Positions 53,015-61,313 of a stretch of 64,000 nucleotides of DNA are shown piece by piece; within the stretch, counting starts at the first letter, position 1; the number at the start of each line of letters is the position of its first letter. Both the position numbers and the translations under genes were made by a program. Origin of the DNA: Dongia deserti (lineage in GTDB: Bacteria; Pseudomonadota; Alphaproteobacteria; Dongiales; Dongiaceae); contig NZ_QORW01000003.1 in the NCBI RefSeq assembly GCF_003574735.1, positions 1-64,000 on the forward strand. Direction: 5' to 3'. The notes beneath the pieces were generated by a model. It made no database searches. It was not told where the DNA came from and worked only from the letters and a program-made list of their open reading frames with translations.

Positions 53015-53584
53015 CTAAGCTCGCCGGAGCCGGAGCATCAGCGACACGACGACAATTGCGGCGTCGCGCATCAAAAGAAACCCGAGAAACCCCGGACCAA
53101 GGATGATCAACGCCCACTTGACTGCAAGCGGCGTGGAACCAGCATCTTCGGCGAGCCATCCCTCTAGCGGGAAGTAGATAAGGGAGAAGATCAGAACTGC
53201 GGCCAACTTCGGTGCCAGCGCTTGGAGCCATTCGGCTGCCGGAAGGGACTGAAGCCGCGCAAGGTTGAACTGCCAGTAGCCGCCAGCATTGAGCTTCGGC
53301 CACGCCCGAACGTGTCTATAGTCGCGAATTATACTCGCACCCAAAACGATCACCATCCCGACCAGCAGGCCCCGAAGGAGATCGGGTTCGCCAATCCAGA
53401 ACGCGGCGGCAACGCCGGGGAAGAATCCCAAGGCGAGCACAATGTGTGTGCGTTCGTGGGCTCTTGCGAGTCGGCTTCCGTTCTCAGCCGACGGTACGAC
53501 ACGCAACGCGCCAAACCAAGGCACGAACACCCGTTGGCCCTGCCATTCGACGAACACTCTACTTAGGCAATCACCTCCGTTCAT
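53015..53584 (-). CDS. Membrane protein of unknown function, tandem paralogue A
   Basis: A 189-residue protein with an N-terminal cytoplasmic-looking stretch and about three or four hydrophobic segments. The N-terminus shares WQGQRVFVPWFGA and VVPSA with the upstream neighbour at 53581-54171. The rest is related in layout but weakly in sequence. The start overlaps the neighbour's stop by four bases. No family is recognised. The two genes look less GC-rich than the genes around them. Confidence 0.75.
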   Translation of the reverse strand: MNGGDCLSRVFVEWQGQRVFVPWFGALRVVPSAENGSRLARAHERTHIVLALGFFPGVAAAFWIGEPDLLRGLLVGMVIVLGASIIRDYRHVRAWPKLNAGGYWQFNLARLQSLPAAEWLQALAPKLAAVLIFSLIYFPLEGWLAEDAGSTPLAVKWALIILGPGFLGFLLMRDAAIVVVSLMLRLRRA

Positions 53585-54171
53585 GCGGACCTCGCGGTCC
53601 CTGCACGAGGCGGTAATGAGAACAGGGCCAGTACCGCATGACGGGCAGCAAGGAACGTCAACACGCTGAATCCGATCAGCATCGGACTAACCACGAACCA
53701 GTATTCGCGCCAACCTTCGCCCGGAGCCAACAACATCGAATAGAGCGCTTTTCCGCATATAGCGCCCCCAAGTGCGCCCCATCCAAGTTCCTTTACTCGA
53801 TCGAGGATCGGCAGCGTTCTGAAATAGCTGAGCATGAAGCGAATACGGCTAGACCACGCCGTCGTCAGAGGCAGCCAATCCCTTACCCAGCAATGCTCCA
53901 GGAGCATTCCGCATCCGAGGGCACTCAGGCCAGAAGCAATGGCTGCTCCGGTCGCTACGGCAAGAACATCACTATCACCAATCGAACGCGCGGCTACGAA
54001 GAACAGAATCAGCGTCGACGCAGTGATAATATCCATGCGGTAGCGCATTTTCAGCACCCGTGTTTCCTCTTGAGCCGACGGTACTATTCGCGGCGCGCCA
54101 AACCACGGCACAAAGACGCGCTGCCCCTGCCAGTTCACGAAACCCCTGTTCAGACGCGTGTAGTCGCTCAT
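53581..54171 (-). CDS. Membrane protein of unknown function, tandem paralogue B
   Basis: A 196-residue protein. It starts SDYTRLNRGFVNWQGQRVFV and continues PWFGAPRIVPSAQEET, the same N-terminal module as its neighbour. Hydrophobic segments follow at about residues 46-62, 68-90, 127-145 and 158-185. It is translationally coupled to paralogue A. A tandem duplication followed by divergence is the simplest origin. Function unknown; the shared module may bind a partner or ligand. The preceding gap 54172-54306 shows nothing clear. Confidence 0.75.
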   Translation of the reverse strand: MSDYTRLNRGFVNWQGQRVFVPWFGAPRIVPSAQEETRVLKMRYRMDIITASTLILFFVAARSIGDSDVLAVATGAAIASGLSALGCGMLLEHCWVRDWLPLTTAWSSRIRFMLSYFRTLPILDRVKELGWGALGGAICGKALYSMLLAPGEGWREYWFVVSPMLIGFSVLTFLAARHAVLALFSLPPRAGTARSA

Positions 54172-54306
54172 GCGGCCCTCTTTGGCACCATGAAGCTATC
54201 AGAGTTCAATCATTGCGGGAAGGTCCGGGGCTGGAGGCGGCCTCTTTGCAAGTGCACGCAAGTTCCGTAGTCTCCCGCCCTTGCGCAGTTAACCACGAGC
54301 CGAGGC

Positions 54307-54672
54307 ATGCCAGAGGGACAATCGGAGCCGCTTTCCGGGGAGATCAGCTACGATGACTTCCGCAAGATCGATATTCGCGCCGGGACCATCATCGCGGCGG
54401 AGCCGTTTCCCGAGGCGCGGCGGCCGGCCTACAAGCTGACCGTGGATTTCGGGCCTGCCATCGGCACGCGGCGAACCTCGGTGCAGATCACTCAGCGCTA
54501 CACGCTGGAGGAGCTGGTCGGCCGGCAGGTCGCGGCGGTGGTCAATTTCCCGAAGAAGCAGATCGGCAAGTTCATGTCGGAAGTGCTGGTGCTGGGCTTC
54601 CCGGATGAGAACGGCGCGGTCGTGCTGATCCAGCCGAGCCTCTCCGTGCCGAACGGCGGCCGGCTCTATTGA
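54307..54672 (+). CDS. csaA: CsaA-like tRNA-binding-domain protein
   Basis: A 121-residue OB-fold protein of the EMAP/tRNA-binding type. Motifs are FRKIDIRAGTIIAAEPFPEA, AYKLTVDFG, VAAVVNFPKKQIGKFMSEVL and the final SLSVPNGGRLY (parts). In Bacillus CsaA assists protein export; related proteins bind tRNA. It is 11 bases upstream of the M24-type gene. Confidence 0.9.
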   Translation: MPEGQSEPLSGEISYDDFRKIDIRAGTIIAAEPFPEARRPAYKLTVDFGPAIGTRRTSVQITQRYTLEELVGRQVAAVVNFPKKQIGKFMSEVLVLGFPDENGAVVLIQPSLSVPNGGRLY

Positions 54673-54683
54673 GGACGACATAG

Positions 54684-55835
54684 ATGGCGTTGCATTTCTC
54701 GGAATCGGAACTGGCGGCGCGGCGCGAGCGCGCGGTCGTGCTGATGCAGAAGCGCGGGCTCGATGGCCTGCTGATGTTCCGGCAGGAAAGCATGTACTAC
54801 CTGACCGGCTACGACACGTTCGGCTATGTCTATTTCCAATGCCTCTATCTCGGCGCCGACGGCAGGCTCATGCTGCTGACCCGCATGCCGGATCTGCGTC
54901 AGGCCGAGAACACCTCCGACATCAAGGACATCCGCATCTGGATCGACGCACCCAATGCCGACCCCTCGGCCGAACTGCGCGAGTATCTGCGGACCTTCGG
55001 CCTCGCCGGCAAGACGCTGGGAGTCGAATGGGAAGCCTACGGCCTCACCGCCCGCGGCGGCATGCGGCTGCAGGCGGCGTTCGACAGCTTTGCCGATCTG
55101 CAGGATGCCTCGGATCTCGTCTCGCGCCTCCGATTGGTCAAGAGCCCGCAGGAGATCGCGTATGTGCGAGAGGCCGCGCACCTCGCCGACCTGGCGCTGG
55201 ACGAAGCGCATCGCTTGACCAAGCCCGGCGCCGACGAGGGCGAGATCCTGGCCGCGATGCAGTCGATCATCATCCGAAATGGCGGCGACGATTCGGCCAA
55301 TGAGTTCATCATCGGCTCGGGCCCGGACGCCCTGCTCTGCCGCTACAAGACGGGGCGGCGCAAACTCGACGCGCAGGATCAGCTGACGCTCGAGTTCGCC
55401 GGCGTCTATCGCCACTATCATTCCTGCCTGATGCGCACGATTCCCGTCGGCAAAGTGTCGCGGCGCCAGATCGAGATGCACAAGGTCGCGGTCGAGGCGC
55501 TCGAAGCCTGCAAGGCAGCGCTGAAGCCCGGCCGTCCGATCGGCGCGGTGTTCGACGCGCACGCGCGCGTGCTGGATGCCGCCGGCTATCGCCAGCACCG
55601 CATGAACGCCACCGGCTACAGCCTCGGCGCCACCTTCGCGCCGAACTGGATGGATTGGCCGATGTTCTATCACGGCAACAGCGAGCCCGCGGCGCCGGGA
55701 CAGGTCTACTTTATCCACCTCATCATCTTCGACAGCGAGCACGGTCTCGCCATGACCAGCGGGCAGACCGTGCTGGTCAACGAAACCGGATGTGAGGCGT
55801 TATCCCAGCGCTCGCTGGAGCTGGTCGTGCGGTAG
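54684..55835 (+). CDS. M24 (creatinase/aminopeptidase P) family protein lacking the usual metal ligands
   Basis: A 383-residue pita-bread-fold protein with a creatinase-type N-terminal domain (GLDGLLMFRQESMYYLTGYD) and an M24 C-terminal domain. At the five ligand positions of prolidases it has Glu237, Cys248, Tyr312, His345 and Glu367 instead of Asp, Asp, His, Glu and Glu. Only the last is kept. Creatinase and ectoine hydrolase (DoeA) are metal-free relatives, so a hydrolase acting on a C-N bond of a small molecule is plausible. Substrate unknown. Confidence 0.82.
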   Translation: MALHFSESELAARRERAVVLMQKRGLDGLLMFRQESMYYLTGYDTFGYVYFQCLYLGADGRLMLLTRMPDLRQAENTSDIKDIRIWIDAPNADPSAELREYLRTFGLAGKTLGVEWEAYGLTARGGMRLQAAFDSFADLQDASDLVSRLRLVKSPQEIAYVREAAHLADLALDEAHRLTKPGADEGEILAAMQSIIIRNGGDDSANEFIIGSGPDALLCRYKTGRRKLDAQDQLTLEFAGVYRHYHSCLMRTIPVGKVSRRQIEMHKVAVEALEACKAALKPGRPIGAVFDAHARVLDAAGYRQHRMNATGYSLGATFAPNWMDWPMFYHGNSEPAAPGQVYFIHLIIFDSEHGLAMTSGQTVLVNETGCEALSQRSLELVVR

Positions 55836-55837
55836 CG

Positions 55838-56644
55838 TTAGCCTCGGCCGTCCATCGAATTGCGCTGACCGCTGACCACCAGGGCCCGCGCCGAAAGCTC
55901 AAACGAGCCATCCGACCGGATATTCTGCAGCTTCTTTCGATAGAGCCGTTCGAGCTCGCCGCCGGACTCGCGGTCGAGCTGAGCCGCAAAGGCGGAAAAC
56001 GGCGTGGCACTGGACCTGAACGGCAACCAGAACTCCTCGAAGGATCGGAACGGCATCCGGAATTCGAGATGCGCGGTCCTGACATTGGACAGTCCTGCCT
56101 TCATCCATCGTCTCGAGAATTCCTCGAGGTCGGCATTCCGGAGCGGCCGCGCCTTGGCCTGGTAGCCGGCGACTTCGTCCGGCGCCAACGCGGTCGCTGC
56201 TTCCCAGAACATCGCCATCATGGGCATTCCGCCGCGGAAGTCCCACTGGCAGGCCGCGACCCGGCCAAACGGCCGCGTCACGCGCACCATCTCGCCGATG
56301 GACCGATCGGGCTCGGCAAATTCCTGCAGCACCAGAAGGCCCAACGTTGCGTCGAATACGCCGTCCGGAAACGGTAACGCCTCTACGGAACCGACTTGAA
56401 ACTCGGCGCGCGAACTACTCGCCCGCCGCGCAAATGCGATGAAGCTCTCGACTGGGTCCACGCCGGTGATTCGGATGGTTCTCCCGTCTGCCAAGGCGGC
56501 ACGCGCCAGCACGCCCGTTCCGCAGCCAACATCGAGAATGTGTTGCCCATCCTCGAGACCCGCGAAGCGCAGGAACAGCGGAGCCAAGCGCGCGCTCCAG
56601 CGCCCCATGAATGCTTCATAGCCTTCGGGGTCGGAGTAGCTCAT
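55838..56644 (-). CDS. Class I SAM-dependent methyltransferase
   Basis: A 268-residue methyltransferase. The SAM site is HILDVGCGTGVLARAAL, with GVDPVESFIAFAR, GSVEALPFPDGVFD and the LVLQEFAEPDRSIGEMVRV helix (parts). The product resembles UbiE/Methyltransf_11-type enzymes. Its start overlaps the stop of the ArsR-rhodanese gene by four bases, so it is translated with that regulator. Substrate unknown; a sulfur-, selenium- or arsenic-related acceptor fits the context (inference). Confidence 0.85.
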   Translation of the reverse strand: MSYSDPEGYEAFMGRWSARLAPLFLRFAGLEDGQHILDVGCGTGVLARAALADGRTIRITGVDPVESFIAFARRASSSRAEFQVGSVEALPFPDGVFDATLGLLVLQEFAEPDRSIGEMVRVTRPFGRVAACQWDFRGGMPMMAMFWEAATALAPDEVAGYQAKARPLRNADLEEFSRRWMKAGLSNVRTAHLEFRMPFRSFEEFWLPFRSSATPFSAFAAQLDRESGGELERLYRKKLQNIRSDGSFELSARALVVSGQRNSMDGRG

Positions 56645-57324
56645 AGGCGCTGTGTGGTGGTTTCCACCGGCAATCCGGCGGCGCGCCATTCCGGCAGTCC
56701 GTCCTGCAGGCGCCGGACCTTGAAGCCGCGCGCCCTGAGCAGCGCGACCGCTTCATAGGACAGGACGCAGTAGGGGCCGCGGCAATAGGCGACGATCTCC
56801 TTGGATTTGTTGAGCTTGGTCAGGCGCCGCTCCAGCTCGCCGAGCTGCACATTGAGCGCTCCGGGCAGATGACCCAGCGCGAACTCGTCGGCCGGCCGGA
56901 CGTCCAGAACGGTGACCAGCCCCAGCTTCATACGCTCCAGGAGCTCGGCACGCGAAACCGGCTCCATGCTGTCGCGATCGTTGAAATAGCCGCGCACCAC
57001 GCGATCGACTTCGGCGAGGTTACGCTCCGCGACGCGCTGGATCGCGGCGAGCAGATCGAGGACCGAATCATCGGTCAGCCTGTAGAAAACGAACTTCCCG
57101 TCGCGCCGCCCGCTCACCAGGCCCGCCTGGCGCATGTGCTGCAAATGCTGGGACGCGTTGGCGATCGACAGATGAACACGGTCGGCAAGCAGTTCCACGC
57201 TGCGCTCGCCCTGTGCGAGTTGCTCCAGCAAGGCGAGGCGATGGGGGTGCGCCACCGCCTTCGCGACGGCAGCGAACTGCGCGAACAGGGCCTGTTTCGG
57301 ACTCTCGCTTGACTTCTGAGTCAT
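56641..57324 (-). CDS. ArsR-family regulator fused to a rhodanese domain
   Basis: A 227-residue two-domain protein. Residues about 10-100 are an ArsR winged helix (VAHPHRLALLEQL, HLSIANASQHLQHM, GRRDGKFVFYRL). Residues about 120-220 are a rhodanese domain with LDVRPADEFALGHLPGALNV and the active loop AYCRGPYCVLSY (Cys181, Cys186). These are the only cysteines, so any thiol sensing must be in the rhodanese part. It heads a two-gene unit and is divergent from the hydroxylase gene. An inverted repeat lies 12 bases before its start. Confidence 0.93.
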   Translation of the reverse strand: MTQKSSESPKQALFAQFAAVAKAVAHPHRLALLEQLAQGERSVELLADRVHLSIANASQHLQHMRQAGLVSGRRDGKFVFYRLTDDSVLDLLAAIQRVAERNLAEVDRVVRGYFNDRDSMEPVSRAELLERMKLGLVTVLDVRPADEFALGHLPGALNVQLGELERRLTKLNKSKEIVAYCRGPYCVLSYEAVALLRARGFKVRRLQDGLPEWRAAGLPVETTTQRL

Positions 57325-57335
57325 ATCATTCCATC

Positions 57336-57355
57336 ATTCAACAGATTTATTGAAT
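57336..57355. promoter_or_regulatory. Inverted repeat ATTCAA-N8-TTGAAT, candidate ArsR operator
   Basis: Perfect arms ATTCAA (57336-57341) and TTGAAT (57350-57355) are separated by eight bases. The site lies between the divergent ArsR-rhodanese gene (start 57324) and the hydroxylase gene (start 57397). AT-rich ATTC...GAAT-type repeats are typical of ArsR-class sulfide/persulfide regulators such as BigR. Binding here would repress both directions. Confidence 0.6.
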
Positions 57356-57396
57356 AATGCGCTGATCGCCTGCCCTCGTCAAGCGCTGTGGAGCCG

Positions 57397-58245
57397 ATGA
57401 CCTGGACCGAAACATTGCTCGCGCATGAAGCCGCGATCCGCCTCGGTGCCTTTGCCGGCGTGTTCGTCGCCATGGCGGCCTGGGAGCTGTTGGCGCCCAA
57501 GCGCCGCCAGACGATCGGACGCCTGCGTCGCTGGCCAGGCAATCTTGGCATCGTCGTTCTGAACACGGTGCTCATCCGTATCATCTTTCCCGTCGCGGCG
57601 GTGGGCACGGCGATCGCCGCAGCAGCGCACGATTGGGGACTGTTCAACTGGCTGCCGGTACCAACCTGGCTCGCGGTGATCGCATCCGTCGTCCTGCTGG
57701 ACCTCGCCATCTATCTGCAGCACGTCCTCGTCCACGCGGTGCCCGCGCTCTGGCGGCTGCATCGCATGCACCATGCCGACCTCGAGTTCGACGTGGCCAC
57801 GGGAGCGCGCTTCCATCCGCTGGAGATCGCCTTGTCGATGGTGATCAAGATCGGGATCGTGGCGGCACTCGGGGCACCGGCGGTCGCCGTGCTGCTCTTC
57901 GAGGTGGTGCTGAATGCCACGTCGATGTTCAATCACGGCAATGTGCGGCTCGCGCCGTGGCTTGACGGCGCACTGCGCAAGATCGTCGTCACGCCCGACA
58001 TGCACCGCGTTCACCACTCGGTCGTGCCGCGCGAAACCAACAGCAACTTCGGTTTCAATCTGTCCTGTTGGGATCGCCTGTTCGGCACCTACCGCGCAGC
58101 GCCGGCAGCGGGCCATGACGGAATGACGATCGGAATCGAGCAGTTTCGCAACCCGCGCGAGCTTCGGCTGGATCGGATGCTGATTCAGCCGTTCCGTGAC
58201 GATGACCGCCTTTATCCCCTCGGACGCCGGGAAAACGCGACATGA
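57397..58245 (+). CDS. Sterol desaturase / fatty acid hydroxylase superfamily protein
   Basis: A 282-residue diiron membrane enzyme. Histidine boxes are HVLVH (HxxxH), HRMHH (HxxHH) and HRVHH (HxxHH) in the expected order, with NHGN between. Hydrophobic segments are at about residues 10-30, 50-75 and 88-112. Members hydroxylate or desaturate lipids with O2. The ATG at 57397 is chosen; a GTG at 57388 is possible. Its stop overlaps the next start by four bases. Substrate unknown. Confidence 0.87.
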   Translation: MTWTETLLAHEAAIRLGAFAGVFVAMAAWELLAPKRRQTIGRLRRWPGNLGIVVLNTVLIRIIFPVAAVGTAIAAAAHDWGLFNWLPVPTWLAVIASVVLLDLAIYLQHVLVHAVPALWRLHRMHHADLEFDVATGARFHPLEIALSMVIKIGIVAALGAPAVAVLLFEVVLNATSMFNHGNVRLAPWLDGALRKIVVTPDMHRVHHSVVPRETNSNFGFNLSCWDRLFGTYRAAPAAGHDGMTIGIEQFRNPRELRLDRMLIQPFRDDDRLYPLGRRENAT

Positions 58246-59240
58246 CCCGGTGGAGCGTCTTTCTCCGCCTTCTGCTCGCGCTGGCCGTGGCAGGCGGCGC
58301 AGTCTTGTTGGCGGTCTATCGGGACCGCTTCGATCCAGCACTCATCGAGCAGGCAATTGTCGCGATCGAGCCCTGGGCGCCACTCGCGCATGTCCTGCTC
58401 TTCACGATCGCGACTGTGCTCTTCGTGCCCGGTGCGATCGTCGGTCTTGTCGGCGGCGTCTTATTCGGGCCGGTGTGGGGGACCCTTTTCAACCTCGTCG
58501 GCGCAACCCTCGGCGCGACGGCTGCCTTCCTGACGGCGCGCTACATCGCGTCCGACTGGGTCAGGCGCAAGGCGGGCGGACGGCTTCAACGGCTGATCAC
58601 CGGGGTCGAGGAGGAAGGCTGGCGCTTCGTCGCGTTCGCTCGGCTCGTACCGCTGTTCCCGTTCAATCTGCTCAACTACGCGTTTGGCCTCACACGCATC
58701 CGGCTCCTGCACTATGTCATCGCCTCTCTGGTCTGCATGTTTCCGGGAACGCTGGCATACACGTGGCTGGCCTATGCCGGACGCGAGGCGCTCGCAGGAC
58801 ATGACACGGCTATCCGCTACGGGCTGATTGCGCTTGCGCTGTTGGCCGCCATCGCCTTTGCGCCGCGCATCATTCGCCGTATTCGATCACGCATGCCGTT
58901 CCGCTGGATGGATGCGGCCGAGCTGTCGGGCGAGATCGATCATCTCCAGCCGACAATCATCGACGTACGCGGAGCGGACGAATTCGTGGGGCCGCTGGGG
59001 CACATTCCCGGCGCCCGTAACGTGCCTGTCGGAGAGTTGCCACGGCGGCTGCACGAGCTCTCCGCGGTTAGAGATCGTCCGATCGTCTTGGTTTGCCGGA
59101 CCGACAAGCGATCAGCCAGCGCGGCTGCCTTGCTTCACGATGCGGGGTTCCGCGATCTTCGCGTCCTGCGGGGCGGCATGGAGCAATGGGACAGGCACGG
59201 GTTCAACATTGCAGACCGGAACGCTCCCGTTGCGGCATAG
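58242..59240 (+). CDS. TVP38/TMEM64-family membrane protein fused to a rhodanese domain
   Basis: A 332-residue fusion. Residues 1 to about 215 form the DedA-like TVP38/TMEM64 part with the motif FVPGAIVGLVGGVLFGP, then FARLVPLFPFNLLNYAFGL and about six membrane segments. Residues about 223-325 form a rhodanese domain: IIDVRGADEFVG, HIPGARNVPV, active Cys285 in LVCRTDKRSASAA, and VLRGGMEQW. The rhodanese faces the cytoplasm if the basic RRIRSR linker is inside. It is coupled to the hydroxylase gene and is followed by a cysteine desulfurase, so persulfide transfer is likely. Confidence 0.92.
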   Translation: MTRWSVFLRLLLALAVAGGAVLLAVYRDRFDPALIEQAIVAIEPWAPLAHVLLFTIATVLFVPGAIVGLVGGVLFGPVWGTLFNLVGATLGATAAFLTARYIASDWVRRKAGGRLQRLITGVEEEGWRFVAFARLVPLFPFNLLNYAFGLTRIRLLHYVIASLVCMFPGTLAYTWLAYAGREALAGHDTAIRYGLIALALLAAIAFAPRIIRRIRSRMPFRWMDAAELSGEIDHLQPTIIDVRGADEFVGPLGHIPGARNVPVGELPRRLHELSAVRDRPIVLVCRTDKRSASAAALLHDAGFRDLRVLRGGMEQWDRHGFNIADRNAPVAA

Positions 59241-59291
59241 GGGAATATCCCACGCTGGAATCCGACAAGGTCATGACGCTTTGAGGTCCAT

Positions 59292-60419
59292 ATGACGCCG
59301 ATCTATCTGGACTACAACGCCAGCACGCCGATCGATCCTTCGGTAGCTGCAGCGATGCGGCCCTTCCTGGAGGACGCTTTCGGCAATCCGTCAAGCGGCC
59401 ACTGGGCGAGCATGCCGGCCAAGGTTGCGTTGGAAACAGCCCGGGGCCAAGTGGCGGCGCTCCTTGGTTGCGGGGCTGATGAAATTATCTTCACCAGCGG
59501 CGGAAGCGAAGCCAACAATCTCGCGCTCAAGGGCATCTTCTTTGCGAACAGGCACAAGGGCGATCACATTATCACCAGCCAGATCGAGCACCCCGCGATT
59601 CTCGGTCCCTGCAAGTTCCTGGAGCGGCTGGGCGCGCGGGTGACCTATCTACCCGTCGATGGCAGCGGCCGGGTGGACCCCGACCACGTGCAGCGCGCGA
59701 TCGTGCCCGGCACGATTCTGATCTCCGTCATGCATGCCAACAACGAGGTCGGCACGATCCAGCCGATCGACAAGATCGGGCGCATCGCACGCGAGCACGG
59801 AATCCTGCTCCATACCGATGCCGCGCAGTCGGTCGGCAAGATTCCGACCAAGGTCGACGCGCTGAACATCGATCTCCTGACGATGGCGGGGCACAAACTC
59901 TATGCCCACAAGGGGGTTGGCGCCCTCTACGTCAAGCGAGGGATCGAGCTCGAACCACTGATCCATGGCGCCGGGCACGAGCGCGGCCGGCGCGCCGGGA
60001 CAGAGAGTGCGCTGCTGGCCATCGGTCTCGGTGCGGCTTGTGCCCTGGTCGAGGACCTCGCACCGATGGCGCGTGTCCGGGCTCTGCGCGATCGGCTCTG
60101 GGAGGGACTGAACCGACAGTTCGGCGACGGGGTCGTCCTGAATGGTCACCACGAGCATCGTCTGCCCAACACGCTGAACGTTGCCTTCAGCGGCAAGATC
60201 GGCGCCGAGCTGCTACAGCGGCTGGATGGCCTTGCGGCATCAACGGGCTCGGCGTGCCATGCCGGACGCATCGAGCTCTCCCCGGTCTTGAAGGCCATGG
60301 GCGTACGCCCCGAGATCGGCGGCGGCGCAATCAGATTCAGCCTCGGCCGCAGCACGACGGAAGCCGAGATCGACCAGGTGCTGAAGCGTTTGGCCGACGA
60401 ACTGAAGCCGGTCGCCTGA
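59292..60419 (+). CDS. Cysteine desulfurase (NifS/IscS family)
   Basis: A 375-residue PLP enzyme that removes sulfur from cysteine and holds it as a persulfide. It begins IYLDYNASTPIDPSV. PLP-binding Lys202 is in TMAGHKLYAHKG, and the persulfide Cys322 is in ASTGSACHAG. The longer Cys loop of group I is present. There is no isc or suf gene nearby, so it probably serves the rhodanese proteins next to it. Third gene of the hydroxylase-TVP38/rhodanese-desulfurase operon. Confidence 0.93.
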   Translation: MTPIYLDYNASTPIDPSVAAAMRPFLEDAFGNPSSGHWASMPAKVALETARGQVAALLGCGADEIIFTSGGSEANNLALKGIFFANRHKGDHIITSQIEHPAILGPCKFLERLGARVTYLPVDGSGRVDPDHVQRAIVPGTILISVMHANNEVGTIQPIDKIGRIAREHGILLHTDAAQSVGKIPTKVDALNIDLLTMAGHKLYAHKGVGALYVKRGIELEPLIHGAGHERGRRAGTESALLAIGLGAACALVEDLAPMARVRALRDRLWEGLNRQFGDGVVLNGHHEHRLPNTLNVAFSGKIGAELLQRLDGLAASTGSACHAGRIELSPVLKAMGVRPEIGGGAIRFSLGRSTTEAEIDQVLKRLADELKPVA

Positions 60420-60479
60420 GCGAAGACGAGAAGGCAAGCGATGGCCGACAACGCGTGGCGGCGCGTGCCTGGCTGCGCT

Positions 60480-61313
60480 CTAGGCCTTGATCGGAATCCA
60501 GATCTCCAGGCCGCCGTTGCCGGTCCTCGGATCGAACTCCTCGCCGTAGCGTTCGAAATCCGGGCCGTCGACGACCTCGTGGCCGGATTCGGGCAGCCAT
60601 TTACTCCAGATCGTGTGCATCGTCCGGCGGATGGCCGAGATGTGATCGCGATGGCGGAACACAGCGTAGCGCTGCGGCGCGATGCGCAGGCGCGCGAACT
60701 CCGGCGGCACGTCGCTGAAGTCAGAGATCTCGACGCCGCAGACGTAGTCGAAGTTGCCGGACTCATCGGCATTGCAGCGGACGCCATAGGCGACCTTGCC
60801 GACCTGTCCCGGAATATTGTCGATGTGCGGCCCGAAACGCTGCCACTGCGCCGGAATCGCCTTGCTGGATTCGCAGGTGTAGCGCTCGCTCAAGCCCACG
60901 ATCAGCAGCGGCTTGCCGTTCTCGAAGCGCGGCGCATCCAGTTTCGCCATCAAGGTCTCATCCATTTTGATCGCCTCCACGAGCGGAAGATTGCCGAGAT
61001 GGCCTTGCGCGCGGACCTGCTCCGGCGTGCAGCCGAACTGGTCCCGGAAGGCCCTGGTGAATGCCTCGTGAGAGCCGTAGCCCGATGCGAGCGCGACCTG
61101 GAGAATGTCGGCCGCCCCGTTGGTCAGGGACCGCGCCGCCTCGGTCAACCGGCGGGCGCGCATGTAGCGCATCACCGAATGGCCGGTGGCATCCCCGAAA
61201 GCCCGGGTCAGGTGGTAGCGCGAGACGCCCGCCACGCCGGCGACATCGTCAAGCGTCATCTCGCCACTGAAGTGGCTTTCGATGAACCACAGGGCCTTTC
61301 CGATCGGGTCCAT
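60480..61313 (-). CDS. AraC-family regulator with GyrI-like effector domain (Rob-type)
   Basis: A 277-residue regulator. The AraC DNA-binding domain is N-terminal (residues about 5-105): MTLDDVAGVAGVSRYHLTRAF and ILQVALASGYGSHEAFTRAF mark its two helix-turn-helices (each part of one domain). The C-terminal half is a GyrI-like domain from about residue 125, ending GGLEIWIPIK. This layout is seen in Rob, which senses small hydrophobic compounds. It is convergent with the cysteine desulfurase gene. Confidence 0.92.
   Translation of the reverse strand: MDPIGKALWFIESHFSGEMTLDDVAGVAGVSRYHLTRAFGDATGHSVMRYMRARRLTEAARSLTNGAADILQVALASGYGSHEAFTRAFRDQFGCTPEQVRAQGHLGNLPLVEAIKMDETLMAKLDAPRFENGKPLLIVGLSERYTCESSKAIPAQWQRFGPHIDNIPGQVGKVAYGVRCNADESGNFDYVCGVEISDFSDVPPEFARLRIAPQRYAVFRHRDHISAIRRTMHTIWSKWLPESGHEVVDGPDFERYGEEFDPRTGNGGLEIWIPIKA

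Noticed and set aside
52893-53303. 136-residue minus-strand frame after phasin
   Set aside because: It spans the phasin terminator and overlaps paralogue A in another frame with no family features.
53638-54270. 210-residue plus-strand frame opposite the tandem membrane proteins
   Set aside because: The minus-strand products share a conserved module with each other and have membrane segments; the plus-strand frame has neither.
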